Assembly: GCA_003165595.1 (NCBI GenBank)
Contig: PLWQ01000012.1
Coordinates: 186,015-250,014 of the forward strand
DNA: 64,000 nucleotides
Direction of reading: 5' to 3'
Source of the DNA: Fibrobacterota bacterium
Lineage (GTDB): Bacteria; Fibrobacterota; Chitinivibrionia; Chitinivibrionales; FEN-1185
Shown here: one piece after another, positions 1-8,791 of the stretch
How the letters are laid out: each line of letters begins with the position of its first letter
Position numbering within the stretch: position 1 is the first letter of the stretch
Program-made: the position numbers and the translations under genes
The notes under the pieces: generated by a model
The model's database searches: none
Told to the model about the DNA's origin: nothing
Seen by the model: only the letters and a program-made list of their open reading frames with translations

Positions 1-45
1 GCCGTGCGCCTCTACAACCGGGGGAACGCCCAATTCTCATTTTAG
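1..45 (+). CDS. possible 3' end of an upstream gene
   Basis: Frame 1 is open from the window edge to a TAG at 43-45 and encodes a short tail ending in Gln-Phe-Ser-Phe. A terminal Phe is typical of outer-membrane beta-barrel proteins, but 14 residues cannot identify a family. The gene, if real, lies almost wholly outside the window, on the same strand as and 44 bases before the glycosidase. Confidence 0.25.
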   Translation, partial: AVRLYNRGNAQFSF

Positions 46-89
46 ACAACAACTGAAGAAGCGGAATAACCCTTAATCAAGGACCCCTT

Positions 90-2903
90 ATGCTCAAACA
101 AATCCTTGCCGTCTTCATTGTGTCACTTCTGTCCGCAAAATGCCTTGCGGAAACCTACACCGGCGAACCCTCGAATCGCGTCACCATCAACCTCGGCGAA
201 ACGTCCTGGAAATTTACAAAGATTGATCCCATCGGCGCGCAGAACCCGACGTTCAACGATGCAGCCTGGAAAGACGTGGGCATTCCGCACACCTACGACG
301 ACACAGGTACGTTTGTCAATATGTCAATGGGCGGCAACGACGGCACGGTGATGCCCGGCACGGTATGGTACCGCAAGCATTTCACGCTCGACGCGGCGTA
401 TTCGTCCCGAAAGATTTTTGCGGAATTCGAAGGTGCCCACGTGGGCTGTCAGGTCTACATTAACGGCACGCTCATCCCCGGAAACAGCGCCGTGAATCCC
501 AACGCAACGCATGTAATCGGGTTTGTTGGGTTTGTGGTCGACCTCACGCCCTCTATTCAGTTTGGCGGCGCGGACAACGTCCTTGCCGTACGGGTGGGCA
601 AGAGCGGCGGCTTTTACAGCGACCCCGGTTTCGCCGAGGGCTTCCGGTTCGGCCAGTCGGACGGCGGCTTGTTCCGTCCCGTGTGGATGCACATTACCGA
701 CAAAGTCCATGTGCCGCTTAACGTGTATTCGGTGCTCAATCAGTGGGGAACCTATACGGCGGCGGTAAACGCATCCGACGCTTCGGCAACGGTCAACATC
801 AAAACGAATGTTCGAAACGACGGCGCGTCGTCGCAAGACGTCTCGCTCACCACAAAAATCGTGGATGCCAATAGCAACGTGGTGCTCACGCTGCAGGGAA
901 CGCAAACCGTTCCGGCCGGTCAATCCTATGCATTCGACCAGACCGGCGACATCGCCAGCCCGCATCTCTGGTATCCCAACAACAGCACCTTCGGCAAGCC
1001 GTATATGTATAAGGTTTACCATATTGTCAAGGTGGGCGGGACAACGGTCGACCTATTTGAGAGCCCGCTGGGCATCCGCGTGCTCACGTGGGATGCCAAT
1101 TTTCCGTATTTCAACGCCCATCAGCATTACCTGTGGGGTGCCAGCTCGCGGTACGATTATCCCGCGCTCGGCACCGCAGTTCCCGAGGAGCAGCAGTGGC
1201 GCGACGCAAAGCTGTGCGCCGCCATCGGCGGGAACCTGTGGCGTCCGGGACATTCCACGTGCAGCAGCGAATTCGTTCACGCATGCGACGCCTACGGCAT
1301 CATGATCGTCCAGCCCACGGGCGAGGCCGAAGGCGCCTTTACCGGCGTCGCCCCGACGGACCCGAAAGGGATTTTGAAGGCCGAAATACACCGCGACATG
1401 GTCATCAGAGACAGAAACGATCCCTCGATCCTAGCCTACGAGATCGACAACTCCGGCATGACCGCCGAAATGGCATCGACACTCAGGGCCTTATCGGCAC
1501 AATGGGACCCCGTCCACACCAGGGCGCAGTCCGACCGGTCATCTATCTGCGGCAACGGCGACATTCATTCCTGCACCGCAAGCGGCTGCGAAATGGGAGT
1601 CAAGAGCGCGTGTCCGACCATGCCCGCCTTCGGGGCAGAGGCGTGGAACGCCACCGGCATGTCGGCCCGCTTCGCCTACGATCACCAGATCGCCTATGTG
1701 GCGGCGTATCTTCCAAACTGGGTAAAGAGCCGGCAAGACAACTGTTTTGGACTTTGTCAATGGTATTTTGCAGAGACCGTTGGAGAAGCGGGGGTGTATC
1801 TCGAACGGCCCGCCGGAGACTACAACGTGCGGTCGTTCGGCTGTTCCATGGTCGACTTCAACCGCATTCCTAAACTTCTGTATTATGCCTACCAGGCCGC
1901 ATGGGTGCCGTTTTCCACCAAACCGGTGGTCGCGCTCGCCCACCATTGGAACCGGTCGGGCGCGGTACGAGTGAACGCGTTCAGCAATTGTCCAAGCGTG
2001 AAGCTGTTGATCAATGGCGTCAGTCAAGGAATCAAGACGCCCAACGCCTGGACCGGGACAGGCAACGATGCGACGGAGAACTCCACGCAATTGCCGTTTC
2101 AATGTTCATGGGACGTTACCTGGGCGGCCGGAACTCTCACGGCCCAGGGATTGGACGGCAGCGGGACCGTGGTGTGCACGGACCAGAGGGTGACGGCAGG
2201 CAATTCGCACCACATCGTGCTCAGTGTCGAGCCTCCTCTTGTCAAGCCCGACGGCGACACGTTCCTCATCAGAGCCAACGGATCGGACGCCGGATTCGTC
2301 CTGGCAACCGTGGTGGATTCCCTCGGCGCCTGGTGCCCTCTTGACAGCCACAATATAACCTTCACCGTTTCCGGCCCGGGCAATTACCGCGGCGGCGCGG
2401 ACAACTATGTTACGGTCGGTCAGCCTCTCGGGTATCATGCGCCGCTGGACCCGGAGCTTCGGGCCGAAGGGGGCTTGTGCAAGGTAGCCATTCGCTCGAT
2501 GTTTACACCGGGCACCGTGACGGTTACCGCGACATCAGCGGGGCTGGGCCAGGGCACTGCCTCGTTCGTCGTTCATGCACTCAACGAAACGACGTCCGTG
2601 TACGGAGCCGCTCGCGCGGCAGCACAGTCGCAGGAACCTGGCCTCAGGATCGGCTTCGCGGGCGGCGTGGTCCGATATTTTATTGCCAGGCCCGGCGTGG
2701 TCGCAATTGACGTTCTAGACGCAACAGGAAAGATCGTGAGCCGTGTCCTTCCGACCCAACAATCGGCGGGATGGCATGCAGCCTCCGGGCTTTTCGGCCG
2801 GGGCAGCGCGAGCGGCTGCGGCGTCTATTTTGTACGCTGCACCGCATCAGGAGAGGGAAACGCGGTCCGGCGCGTCGTTGTTATGCCGACCGATCTAAGG
2901 TGA
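90..2903 (+). CDS. secreted GH2-type glycosidase (beta-galactosidase-like) with C-terminal sorting-type tail
   Basis: A 937-residue exported protein of glycoside hydrolase family 2 architecture. Residues 1-20 form a signal peptide, followed by a jelly-roll sugar-binding domain (about 30-200), an Ig-like domain (about 225-335), a TIM-barrel region (about 340-625) and further Ig-like domains. The last 75 residues resemble a FlgD/type IX-style sorting tail (CGVYFVR near the end). GH2 enzymes hydrolyse beta-galactosides, mannosides or glucuronides with two Glu residues. A nucleophile candidate is Glu517 in GAEAW. The segment NDPSILAYEIDNS (443-455) aligns with the family's NHPSIILWSLGNE, placing Ser455 where the acid/base Glu normally stands. 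Substrate cannot be read from sequence, and activity is uncertain. Confidence 0.8.
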   Translation: MLKQILAVFIVSLLSAKCLAETYTGEPSNRVTINLGETSWKFTKIDPIGAQNPTFNDAAWKDVGIPHTYDDTGTFVNMSMGGNDGTVMPGTVWYRKHFTLDAAYSSRKIFAEFEGAHVGCQVYINGTLIPGNSAVNPNATHVIGFVGFVVDLTPSIQFGGADNVLAVRVGKSGGFYSDPGFAEGFRFGQSDGGLFRPVWMHITDKVHVPLNVYSVLNQWGTYTAAVNASDASATVNIKTNVRNDGASSQDVSLTTKIVDANSNVVLTLQGTQTVPAGQSYAFDQTGDIASPHLWYPNNSTFGKPYMYKVYHIVKVGGTTVDLFESPLGIRVLTWDANFPYFNAHQHYLWGASSRYDYPALGTAVPEEQQWRDAKLCAAIGGNLWRPGHSTCSSEFVHACDAYGIMIVQPTGEAEGAFTGVAPTDPKGILKAEIHRDMVIRDRNDPSILAYEIDNSGMTAEMASTLRALSAQWDPVHTRAQSDRSSICGNGDIHSCTASGCEMGVKSACPTMPAFGAEAWNATGMSARFAYDHQIAYVAAYLPNWVKSRQDNCFGLCQWYFAETVGEAGVYLERPAGDYNVRSFGCSMVDFNRIPKLLYYAYQAAWVPFSTKPVVALAHHWNRSGAVRVNAFSNCPSVKLLINGVSQGIKTPNAWTGTGNDATENSTQLPFQCSWDVTWAAGTLTAQGLDGSGTVVCTDQRVTAGNSHHIVLSVEPPLVKPDGDTFLIRANGSDAGFVLATVVDSLGAWCPLDSHNITFTVSGPGNYRGGADNYVTVGQPLGYHAPLDPELRAEGGLCKVAIRSMFTPGTVTVTATSAGLGQGTASFVVHALNETTSVYGAARAAAQSQEPGLRIGFAGGVVRYFIARPGVVAIDVLDATGKIVSRVLPTQQSAGWHAASGLFGRGSASGCGVYFVRCTASGEGNAVRRVVVMPTDLR

Positions 2904-2953
2904 GACATTGCTCGTCCGATTATCGCGGGATCTTCATTGTCCGCGGAGGACCT

Positions 2954-3226
2954 ATGAAAGAATGTATATGCATTTCTGAAGCGAAATATCTTGATGGATA
3001 TCGAATATCGTTGCGTTTCAATAATGGTGAATACGGGGTGGTTGATCTGCAGGATTTGGTTTTCAAGTTTCCTGTTGCAGCGCCATTGCGTGACTTGACC
3101 CAATTCGCTGATTTTCACCTTGATTCATGGCCAACATTGGCTTGGGATTGCGGTTTTGATGTTGATCCGGAATCACTCTACGAACGCGCCACCGGGAAGA
3201 CTTGCAACATGCTGCTATCGGCCTGA
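2954..3226 (+). CDS. DUF2442 family small protein
   Basis: A 90-residue protein starting at the ATG after GGAGGACCT. It matches the DUF2442 pattern: a short beta-rich protein with an aligned 'YRISLRFNNGEYGVVDL' segment, a phenylalanine-rich middle and a 'LAWDCGFDVDPESLY' motif. Family members are often partners of DUF4160 proteins in toxin-antitoxin-like pairs. No DUF4160 gene is seen beside it here, so it appears to be an orphan. It lies 50 bases after the glycosidase on the same strand. Its molecular function is unknown. Confidence 0.75.
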   Translation: MKECICISEAKYLDGYRISLRFNNGEYGVVDLQDLVFKFPVAAPLRDLTQFADFHLDSWPTLAWDCGFDVDPESLYERATGKTCNMLLSA

Positions 3227-3474
3227 CGCCCGCAGCCACACGCCGCCGGGAGACTTGCGACCTCTCCTGACTTCAAAAGAATAACCTGTCTGCGTGCTGC
3301 ACACAATTCTACAAGAGTAAACGCGACAGCGAACCTTCGGGGGACCGCGAATACAACCGGATGTGCACCCCGCGAGCAGCCTGCAAAAGGCAAATGACAT
3401 AATGTTAAGCGCGAAGCGCTATTACCATACCTTAGGGAATGAAATGACAATCTTCCACCGCTATTTACAGATAA
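3227..3474. other. intergenic stretch, no gene seen
   Basis: No supported gene. Open frames on both strands exist but lack ribosome binding sites and recognisable domains. The stretch separates a plus-strand gene from the terminator of the convergent lipoprotein gene. Confidence 0.4.
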
Positions 3475-3501
3475 AAAGCCCCGCGAGAACCGCGGGGCTT
3501 T
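3475..3501 (-). terminator. rho-independent terminator of the repeat lipoprotein gene
   Basis: An 11-bp perfect stem (AAAGCCCCGCG / CGCGGGGCTTT) with a 5-base loop. Read on the minus strand it is followed by a short T run (complement of 3473-3477), as expected for a terminator about 60 bases past the stop codon at 3564. Confidence 0.8.
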
Positions 3502-3563
3502 GAAGGAACCGATTTGCAACTGGATCGCTGCCCGGAGCTTCCTCACGTGTAGCAATCCAGTTT

Positions 3564-5483
3564 TTACTTCGCCAGCTTCTTTGCCAATTTCTTGGCGGTA
3601 GGAGTGGCGGTTGCGGCCGGCAGGGTCCAGTAGAGATCATCTATCTCTACATACTGCCCGGCAGTATAGGTCGGGTTATTGAACCTGACACCCAATAAAT
3701 TTGAGACGTTTGTCAAGTCGCAGGTTCCCATCCAGGCGGAAATCGGTATCACGACCTCATGCCAGGCTTCGTCGGCTACATATCCGCTGGCAAGGGCGGA
3801 TACCCAGGTCTGCAGCGCAGGATTAGGACCCGGATTCACGTTTTCAATAAGCAATCCGAGGTCAGTCGCGTTTCCCTTGAGCCATACATGGAGAGAGCAG
3901 GCCGCGTAGGCCGTCATGTCAATGCCTGTAGTAGCTCCAATGCCTCCCTGCGCCCAGCCAAACCCGTCCCATGTTGCGCCCACAGCCGTGATCATGACCG
4001 CTTTGGTCGTGCCGTTGACACCTGCGGAATCCAAAGAGTCAATGGTGCACCCATTCCAGCTCAACAAAACCGGGTTCAATCCGGTAACGACGGTGCTACC
4101 GGCAGTGACTCCCGCGCCGAAAAGTCCCATGGCAGGCTTCTGAGTCGAGTACCAGTTCACCGTGATACCCGGCATGTCGCCCCTAATGCTATCGGTGAAC
4201 GAGATCGTTACCATGTCGCTGTCCTTAACCCCGACCGCAGTTGCAGTCTTGACGCCGGGGCTGAAACCGACACTACCTGTGAATATCCAAGGAGTGGCGG
4301 TTACCGCGGTAAGCGTGATGGGAATGGTGTCACCCGCCTTTGCGCTGCTTACATTTACAACAATCGTACCTGCGGTAGTGTGGTCATTCGTGGCGCTGAT
4401 CATCATCTGTTCAAACCCATTGTAGCTGGCCGAATCAGTCACAATCGCAACCGCACTGGCCTGCCATACCAGCGCGCCGGTAATCGGCGTGGCAATGGCA
4501 GGGTCCGTATACGAAATAGTCATGGTGTCAAGCGGAGGCTGAATTGCAATGACATTAATGCCGGATGTCGTCAGGGAAGCGCCGACCTGAACAGAATAGA
4601 CGCCGCTTGCGCTCGACAGTGTGAGGTCGATCCCGGTCGGATCCTTGTGCGACGTCAGGTGCACAGTTATGCTTGACGTGGTGACGTTAGAGTCAACCAC
4701 ATTAATTGTCATCTTGCCATTGAGTCCCGAGTAGCTCGCTGCGCCGGATTGCACCGTGATAGGCTGAATCGCAGTCCAGCCGGCCTTGGCGACCATCGAA
4801 ACGCTCGAGGTCACAACATCGCTGTAGGTCACGGTAATCGAGTCGCCGTTTTTCACGTGCAGAGTGTCGGTGCTTGTGATGGCAGTGCTCACGGTGAAGT
4901 ACACTTTGCCGGAGTACTGTCCGTAGGATGTCTGAGTGAGAGTTACGGGAAACGGCGTGGAGTAGGAAGTGCTCATGACGTTAACCGTTGCCGTCTGGCC
5001 CGAGATATTCGGATCGGTCACCGTAATCACCGCTGCGGAACCGATGCCCCTATACGAAGTGTTGTCAAGAGCAACCGCCAGAGTACCGGCTTTCCAGTAA
5101 AAAGTCTCTGTCCGGTTCCCTGCCGGCTTTGCGTCTTTGTAGGTGATGGTTACCAAGCTGTTCTGGCTGACCTGGATGACACTCCCGGCGGTAGACTGGG
5201 CAGTGGAGAACCCGAGCGCATTCTTGTAGATGCCGCTCGATCCTGTAAGCGTAAGGAAGATACCTACATTATCGGCTGAGCTGGTTACCTTGACGCTCAC
5301 GGTGTCGGCGGTGAGATCTGCATCCTTCAGTGTAATCGTGTCCACTCCGGCTGTTCCGGAAACAATCGTATCGTTCACTACGATCTTGCCTTCCGTACCT
5401 TTTGGCTCGGTGCTGCAGCCCGTGGAAAGAAATGCGGCAAGCATTGCGCTTATTCCAAGAATTGATAGCAGTACTTTTTTCAT
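3564..5483 (-). CDS. surface lipoprotein with four Ig-like repeats and a carbohydrate-binding-like C-terminal domain
   Basis: A 639-residue lipoprotein. The N-terminus has a signal peptide with lipobox LSTGC (Cys23), so it is probably anchored in the outer membrane. Residues about 40-450 contain four divergent beta-sandwich repeats of roughly 100 residues, each with an 'SYxG' segment near the start and a 'DTxTxTYxD' segment near the end. From about 455 to 620 a different domain rich in Trp and Asp ends in 'VEIDDLYW', the usual end of family 11-like carbohydrate-binding jelly rolls. The last residues are a Lys/Leu/Ala repeat (KKLAKKLAK). A GAGGGGAAAG ribosome site supports the start. Likely role is binding polysaccharide or scaffolding at the cell surface; this is inference. 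Confidence 0.7.
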   Translation of the reverse strand: MKKVLLSILGISAMLAAFLSTGCSTEPKGTEGKIVVNDTIVSGTAGVDTITLKDADLTADTVSVKVTSSADNVGIFLTLTGSSGIYKNALGFSTAQSTAGSVIQVSQNSLVTITYKDAKPAGNRTETFYWKAGTLAVALDNTSYRGIGSAAVITVTDPNISGQTATVNVMSTSYSTPFPVTLTQTSYGQYSGKVYFTVSTAITSTDTLHVKNGDSITVTYSDVVTSSVSMVAKAGWTAIQPITVQSGAASYSGLNGKMTINVVDSNVTTSSITVHLTSHKDPTGIDLTLSSASGVYSVQVGASLTTSGINVIAIQPPLDTMTISYTDPAIATPITGALVWQASAVAIVTDSASYNGFEQMMISATNDHTTAGTIVVNVSSAKAGDTIPITLTAVTATPWIFTGSVGFSPGVKTATAVGVKDSDMVTISFTDSIRGDMPGITVNWYSTQKPAMGLFGAGVTAGSTVVTGLNPVLLSWNGCTIDSLDSAGVNGTTKAVMITAVGATWDGFGWAQGGIGATTGIDMTAYAACSLHVWLKGNATDLGLLIENVNPGPNPALQTWVSALASGYVADEAWHEVVIPISAWMGTCDLTNVSNLLGVRFNNPTYTAGQYVEIDDLYWTLPAATATPTAKKLAKKLAK

Positions 5484-6142
5484 TTTTGCTTTCCCCTCAA
5501 AATAAAGTGATTACGCGAAGAATTAAGAAATGGCTCAATAGAATGGCTCCGGACTTTACCCCCCACACCACCTCCTTCTTAAAACAGCCTGTACCGGAAT
5601 AAGCTGCCTTTGCGGTTTGATTGTAGACCGACACTTCTGTTGTTTTGCAAAAAGTTGGAATCAAGGTTTCTTGAGGACCACAAACAATTGTACTTGGGCA
5701 GAGTCAACGTGAGGGGGGAATCCGTTTCACTGCATTATGTCGAGTTCTTAATATAGGTGGATTAGGCTGGTTTCTGCAAGGGGAAAAAGCTTCCCTCCGG
5801 TAAGGGCCCGTGCTCCCGGAAGCGACGGGACGCAAATTGCTTCGTTGCCCGTGATACGTCTTTGCAGTTTCATTGGTTTTTCAGAGGGGAAATACGATAA
5901 TTGCCGGTCTCCTAATCATTCGCCCGAACAGGGAGAACCGGGCCGCAGCGTATACAAAATGTATACACTTTCCTTGATACCGGGGCGGGTACAAGGGCGA
6001 TACGATATAGAGAACGAAGACCTGGGCGCCCGACGAGCCTCGGTTCGAGTTCGGCCAGTGGCCTCGGTACTGCCCGTAATGTGCGAACTTGGGGAATCAA
6101 AAGCTTTCGCAATGAGTCACGGTTTTGCAGGCAGTGGGACGC
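5484..6142. other. long intergenic region, no gene seen
   Basis: About 660 bases between two minus-strand genes. Short open frames exist but none has a ribosome site or a recognisable domain. A weak imperfect hairpin (CCGGTCTCC ... GGAGAACCGG) lies near 5903-5941. The promoter of the repeat lipoprotein gene should lie in the first 100 bases. A riboswitch was considered and not supported. Confidence 0.4.
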
Positions 6143-6721
6143 TCATTTCTTCACCCGAGGATCGCATTGAGACATAAAATCATTCAAACATGTAAATAGC
6201 GAATTGGAAATGCATTCCAGATACATCTTTTCTGAAAAAGATCTCCCCCAACGGTGTGAATCGCCATAGGCCAAACAAGTACAAACCGTATCACTATTTC
6301 TGTTCAACATCGTAAATTCTATTTGAACTTTGCCTATATACGTATTTTCTTCGGTTACAAAGAGTGTTTTCAAGCTACCATTGATCACAAAATCATAGTC
6401 GTTGCCAAGTTTTATATTGAACTGGTTCATGATACTGGACGTACTTTTCTTTACAAAATCGGTAACGCTGCCATTTGCCGAATAGTATTTCGGCGAATTC
6501 TTTTCCTCGTTATTTACCCCTATGTAGTCACTGCTTGTCCGGTCGTCAGCGAAATTGCCGATCAAGAACGTGGCTTTCATAAAATCATTCAGGTGTTTCG
6601 GCTGATAGTCAGTTGCAGCATCGGTTGGCGCAAATACCAGGCTAACGTTCTTGTTGTTTCTCGCGAAACAAAGGCTGCAAGACGCAAAGGCCATAATGGC
6701 CAACAGAACAACTTTACTCAT
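6143..6721 (-). CDS. exported protein of unknown function
   Basis: A 192-residue protein with a signal peptide (MSKVVLLAIMAFASCSLCFA). I chose this start because GGAGG lies six bases ahead of it, while an upstream in-frame Met has none. The mature part is mixed alpha/beta with 'DDRTSSDYIGV' and 'IGKVQIEFTML' segments that loosely recall YajG-like envelope proteins, but the match is too weak to assign. Four cysteines in the C-terminal third could form disulfides in the periplasm. The gene is more AT-rich than its neighbours. Confidence 0.6.
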   Translation of the reverse strand: MSKVVLLAIMAFASCSLCFARNNKNVSLVFAPTDAATDYQPKHLNDFMKATFLIGNFADDRTSSDYIGVNNEEKNSPKYYSANGSVTDFVKKSTSSIMNQFNIKLGNDYDFVINGSLKTLFVTEENTYIGKVQIEFTMLNRNSDTVCTCLAYGDSHRWGRSFSEKMYLECISNSLFTCLNDFMSQCDPRVKK

Positions 6722-7102
6722 ACTATGCCTCCAATCATACGTGTGATTTACCAAGACAGAATCAACAAGATCAAATTGAAGATTACATCCTATGATTCTT
6801 AATTCATTTCATCTTTGTCACAATCCCCAAATCATTCGGGCAACCCGCTGCCTCCTTTCTTTGAAAATTAGGTGTTCCAAGCTCAAATAGCAATTCCTGC
6901 ATTTCCCGGCGCCGGCTACATTCGCCTGTTTCAGGGTTGATACGGCCACTAGCAGTTCCGAGATTCCGACTTGCAACATTGCACTTTTCGATTGTGAAAT
7001 CCTGCCAGGTTTAACGTATGGCAGCCTTTGGCCAACGGCCCGGTTATTGCTTCTCTCGGGAGTGGTTCACAGTTTGTCACCAAGAACAAGGAGGGAAGTG
7101 TC
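6722..7102. other. divergent promoter region, no gene seen
   Basis: About 380 bases between divergently oriented genes, AT-rich near the minus-strand gene. It should hold promoters for both sides. I see no convincing coding sequence or RNA. Confidence 0.4.
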
Positions 7103-7396
7103 ATGTTTAAGCGAATGATCGGATTGGTTTTTGCGGGAGCGCTGGTTTTTAGCGCTTTGGGGGGTGAGCTCGTCGTTCGCATCGCACCACCGCGTGCCGT
7201 AATCGAGCACCGGGACCTGCGGCCGAGCCACGACCATGTGTGGATTCCCGGGTACCATCGTTACGAAAACAATGCCTACGTCTGGACGCCGGGAACGTGG
7301 CAATTGCCTCCACGGCCGCATGCCCGCTGGATAGCGCATCGCTGGACCCACCGAAAAGACGGCTGGGTCTTTGTGGAGGGCCACTGGCGCAACTAG
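7103..7396 (+). CDS. exported YXWXPGxW-repeat protein
   Basis: A 97-residue protein with an N-terminal hydrophobic signal (1-20) and a Trp/Tyr/His-rich mature part. It carries three copies of a W-x-P-G-x-[HWY]-like unit ('HVWIPGYHRY', 'YVWTPGTWQ', 'WVFVEGHWR'), the pattern of the YXWXGXW/BcpO-type repeat family of small periplasmic or outer-membrane proteins. The start follows AAGGAGGGAAGTGTC. Function in this family is not established. Confidence 0.75.
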   Translation: MFKRMIGLVFAGALVFSALGGELVVRIAPPRAVIEHRDLRPSHDHVWIPGYHRYENNAYVWTPGTWQLPPRPHARWIAHRWTHRKDGWVFVEGHWRN

Positions 7397-7477
7397 GTGC
7401 CAGGTCCGCTTCAAGCGTAAAGCGGAGCGCGATGATCGACCGGCAAGTGCGGGCCACACGGTTTTGGGGTTGAGCCC

Positions 7478-7496
7478 GGGCGCCGGCCAGGCGCCC
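7478..7496. terminator. possible bidirectional terminator
   Basis: A 7-bp perfect GC stem (GGGCGCC / GGCGCCC) with a 5-base loop, lying between convergent genes ending at 7396 and 7554. T runs on either side are poor, so this is tentative. Confidence 0.35.
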
Positions 7497-7553
7497 TATC
7501 CACCTTCGTGCTTTTAATCCATCCCCGTGTGGTCTGCGCTTGCCGGGTGCTGG

Positions 7554-8162
7554 TTACCCGCACATGAGCACATGCTCCCGTATCTCGGCCCGTTCACGCC
7601 AATCCGGAAGTATAGGCGGATTGTCGCTGATAAAGAGCGGGTGAAACGACGTATCAAGCCGGCAGCTTGACAGATATGACAACCTGCGCAGTCTGCACGA
7701 GCATCCGAGGTGGAACGGCGGAATAACTTCCGGGTGTGCATGGATTTCGCCGCGGCTGGCATACGTCCTTTGCTGCAGGTGCCGCGAGCACACCGGGTCT
7801 TCGCCGTCGATTTCGTAGTAGTAACTCTCGGCGCCCATTCTATCGCCGTCCTCTATTTCGGCCAGGTTTCTTTCCAGACTCCTGTTCCAGAAAGCGATGT
7901 AGCATCGTTGAAATTCCCGCGTCCGGCCCGGATCCCTTGCAAAGGGTGAGATTTCTTCCAGATAGTCCATCATTTCCGCGAACGACGGCTGGTGGTCCAA
8001 TACCGTCTGCCGGGGCAGTTCGCGCACGAATGGAAAGCGGCAGGGCCAATCACCGGCGCCTTGGCCATCGGATTTTCCGGTTCTCCGTCTGGTGAAAATG
8101 ACTCTGGCGCCCACGAGCGCTGTGGTCATGACTGCGGTTCCGATGCAGAGCGGTTCGATCAT
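7554..8162 (-). CDS. membrane-anchored protein with a phage MuF-like Cys/His motif
   Basis: A 202-residue protein. Residues 1-24 are hydrophobic (an anchor or signal). Residues 117-157 carry a motif strongly reminiscent of the C-terminal end of phage Mu gpF/minor head proteins: Asp-x-Val-Cys-x-x-His (near 122-128), a central Gly-Glu-Ile, then Ile-Pro-Pro-x-His and Gly-Cys-x-Cys-Arg-Leu (147-158). In phage proteins this Cys/His set is DxxC...PPxHPxCRC and probably binds a metal. The N-terminal half is not recognised. The start has a GGGAGAA site. It lies 71 bases after the GGDEF gene on the same strand, so the two may be cotranscribed. No other phage genes are near, so it is either a domesticated domain or a part of an uncharacterised signalling pair. 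Confidence 0.5.
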   Translation of the reverse strand: MIEPLCIGTAVMTTALVGARVIFTRRRTGKSDGQGAGDWPCRFPFVRELPRQTVLDHQPSFAEMMDYLEEISPFARDPGRTREFQRCYIAFWNRSLERNLAEIEDGDRMGAESYYYEIDGEDPVCSRHLQQRTYASRGEIHAHPEVIPPFHLGCSCRLRRLSYLSSCRLDTSFHPLFISDNPPILPDWRERAEIREHVLMCG

Positions 8163-8233
8163 TCGGTTCTCCCTATTGGAAGGCCGGGGTGGTCGGCACA
8201 ACCGTGGCGTTGTTGCGGCGGCCGGTCCCGGCT

Positions 8234-8791
8234 TCAGGCGGCCTGGTTTGGCGCAGGCACCACCATGGTTATGTTGCACTTGCCGTGTTTCTTCGATTTG
8301 GACAGCGCGGAATCCACCGTTGTCAAGGCATCGTTTGTCAATCCCTGGTTCAGGTTCAAGACAACGCCCTGGCTCACGGTAAAAGACTCCCTCTTCTTCA
8401 TGTAGTCGCGGATTGCGTTGCAAAGAAATACCGCCTCGCGCCGTGGGACGACGAGGACGAACTCGTCGCCGGCGAAGCGATATGCCCGTCCCAAAGGCGC
8501 AACCGCCTGCGACAGGATCGAGGCAAGGCGCCTGAGAATGTTGTCGCCCTGCAGATGGCCTCTTGAATCATTGATACTTTTGAAATCGTCAACGTCGATC
8601 ATGATGAGGGAATATGAATCGTCCACCCCGGCCCTGTCGCGCTCAAAAGCCGCACGGTTGGAAATTCCGGTAAGGCAATCGACGTACCCCATTATCGAAT
8701 CGACCGATTCACCCGACTTATATGATTTTTCAAATCCCAGCATTGCTACCTGCACGGCTATGTTTACGCTTCTCGCGATTCTTGTCAACAT
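8234..8791 (-). CDS. GGDEF-domain diguanylate cyclase
   Basis: A 185-residue protein consisting of a short N-terminal helix and one GGDEF domain. It shows 'DCLTGISNRAAF' at 38-49, the metal-binding 'DVDDFKSIND' at 66-75 with 'GHLQGD' following, and the signature Ala-Gly-Asp-Glu-Phe at 107-111. Ala at the first position is a variant seen in active cyclases, which make cyclic di-GMP from GTP. No RxxD inhibitory site five residues upstream is obvious, and there is no sensor domain; the short N-terminus may bind a partner. The start has AGAGGGGGC. It is upstream of the MuF-like gene. Confidence 0.85.
   Translation of the reverse strand: MLTRIARSVNIAVQVAMLGFEKSYKSGESVDSIMGYVDCLTGISNRAAFERDRAGVDDSYSLIMIDVDDFKSINDSRGHLQGDNILRRLASILSQAVAPLGRAYRFAGDEFVLVVPRREAVFLCNAIRDYMKKRESFTVSQGVVLNLNQGLTNDALTTVDSALSKSKKHGKCNITMVVPAPNQAA

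Noticed and set aside
324-1022. Long minus-strand open frame inside the GH2 gene
   Set aside because: It is a shadow of the glycosidase reading frame, with no ribosome site or recognisable domain.
3178-3555. Minus-strand open frame between the DUF2442 gene and the lipoprotein gene
   Set aside because: It spans the terminator and has no ribosome site or domain.
5760-5860. GC-rich hairpins upstream of the repeat lipoprotein considered as a cyclic di-GMP riboswitch
   Set aside because: The 'GGGACGCAAA' string alone is not enough; the paired helices and tetraloop receptor of that riboswitch are absent.
6030-6080. TTCGAGT sequence that could suggest a tRNA T-arm
   Set aside because: No matching acceptor, D or anticodon stems and no CCA end could be built.
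5845-6177. Plus-strand open frame in the 5.5-6.1 kb gap
   Set aside because: Basic, low-complexity translation with no start signal and overlap with a real minus-strand gene.
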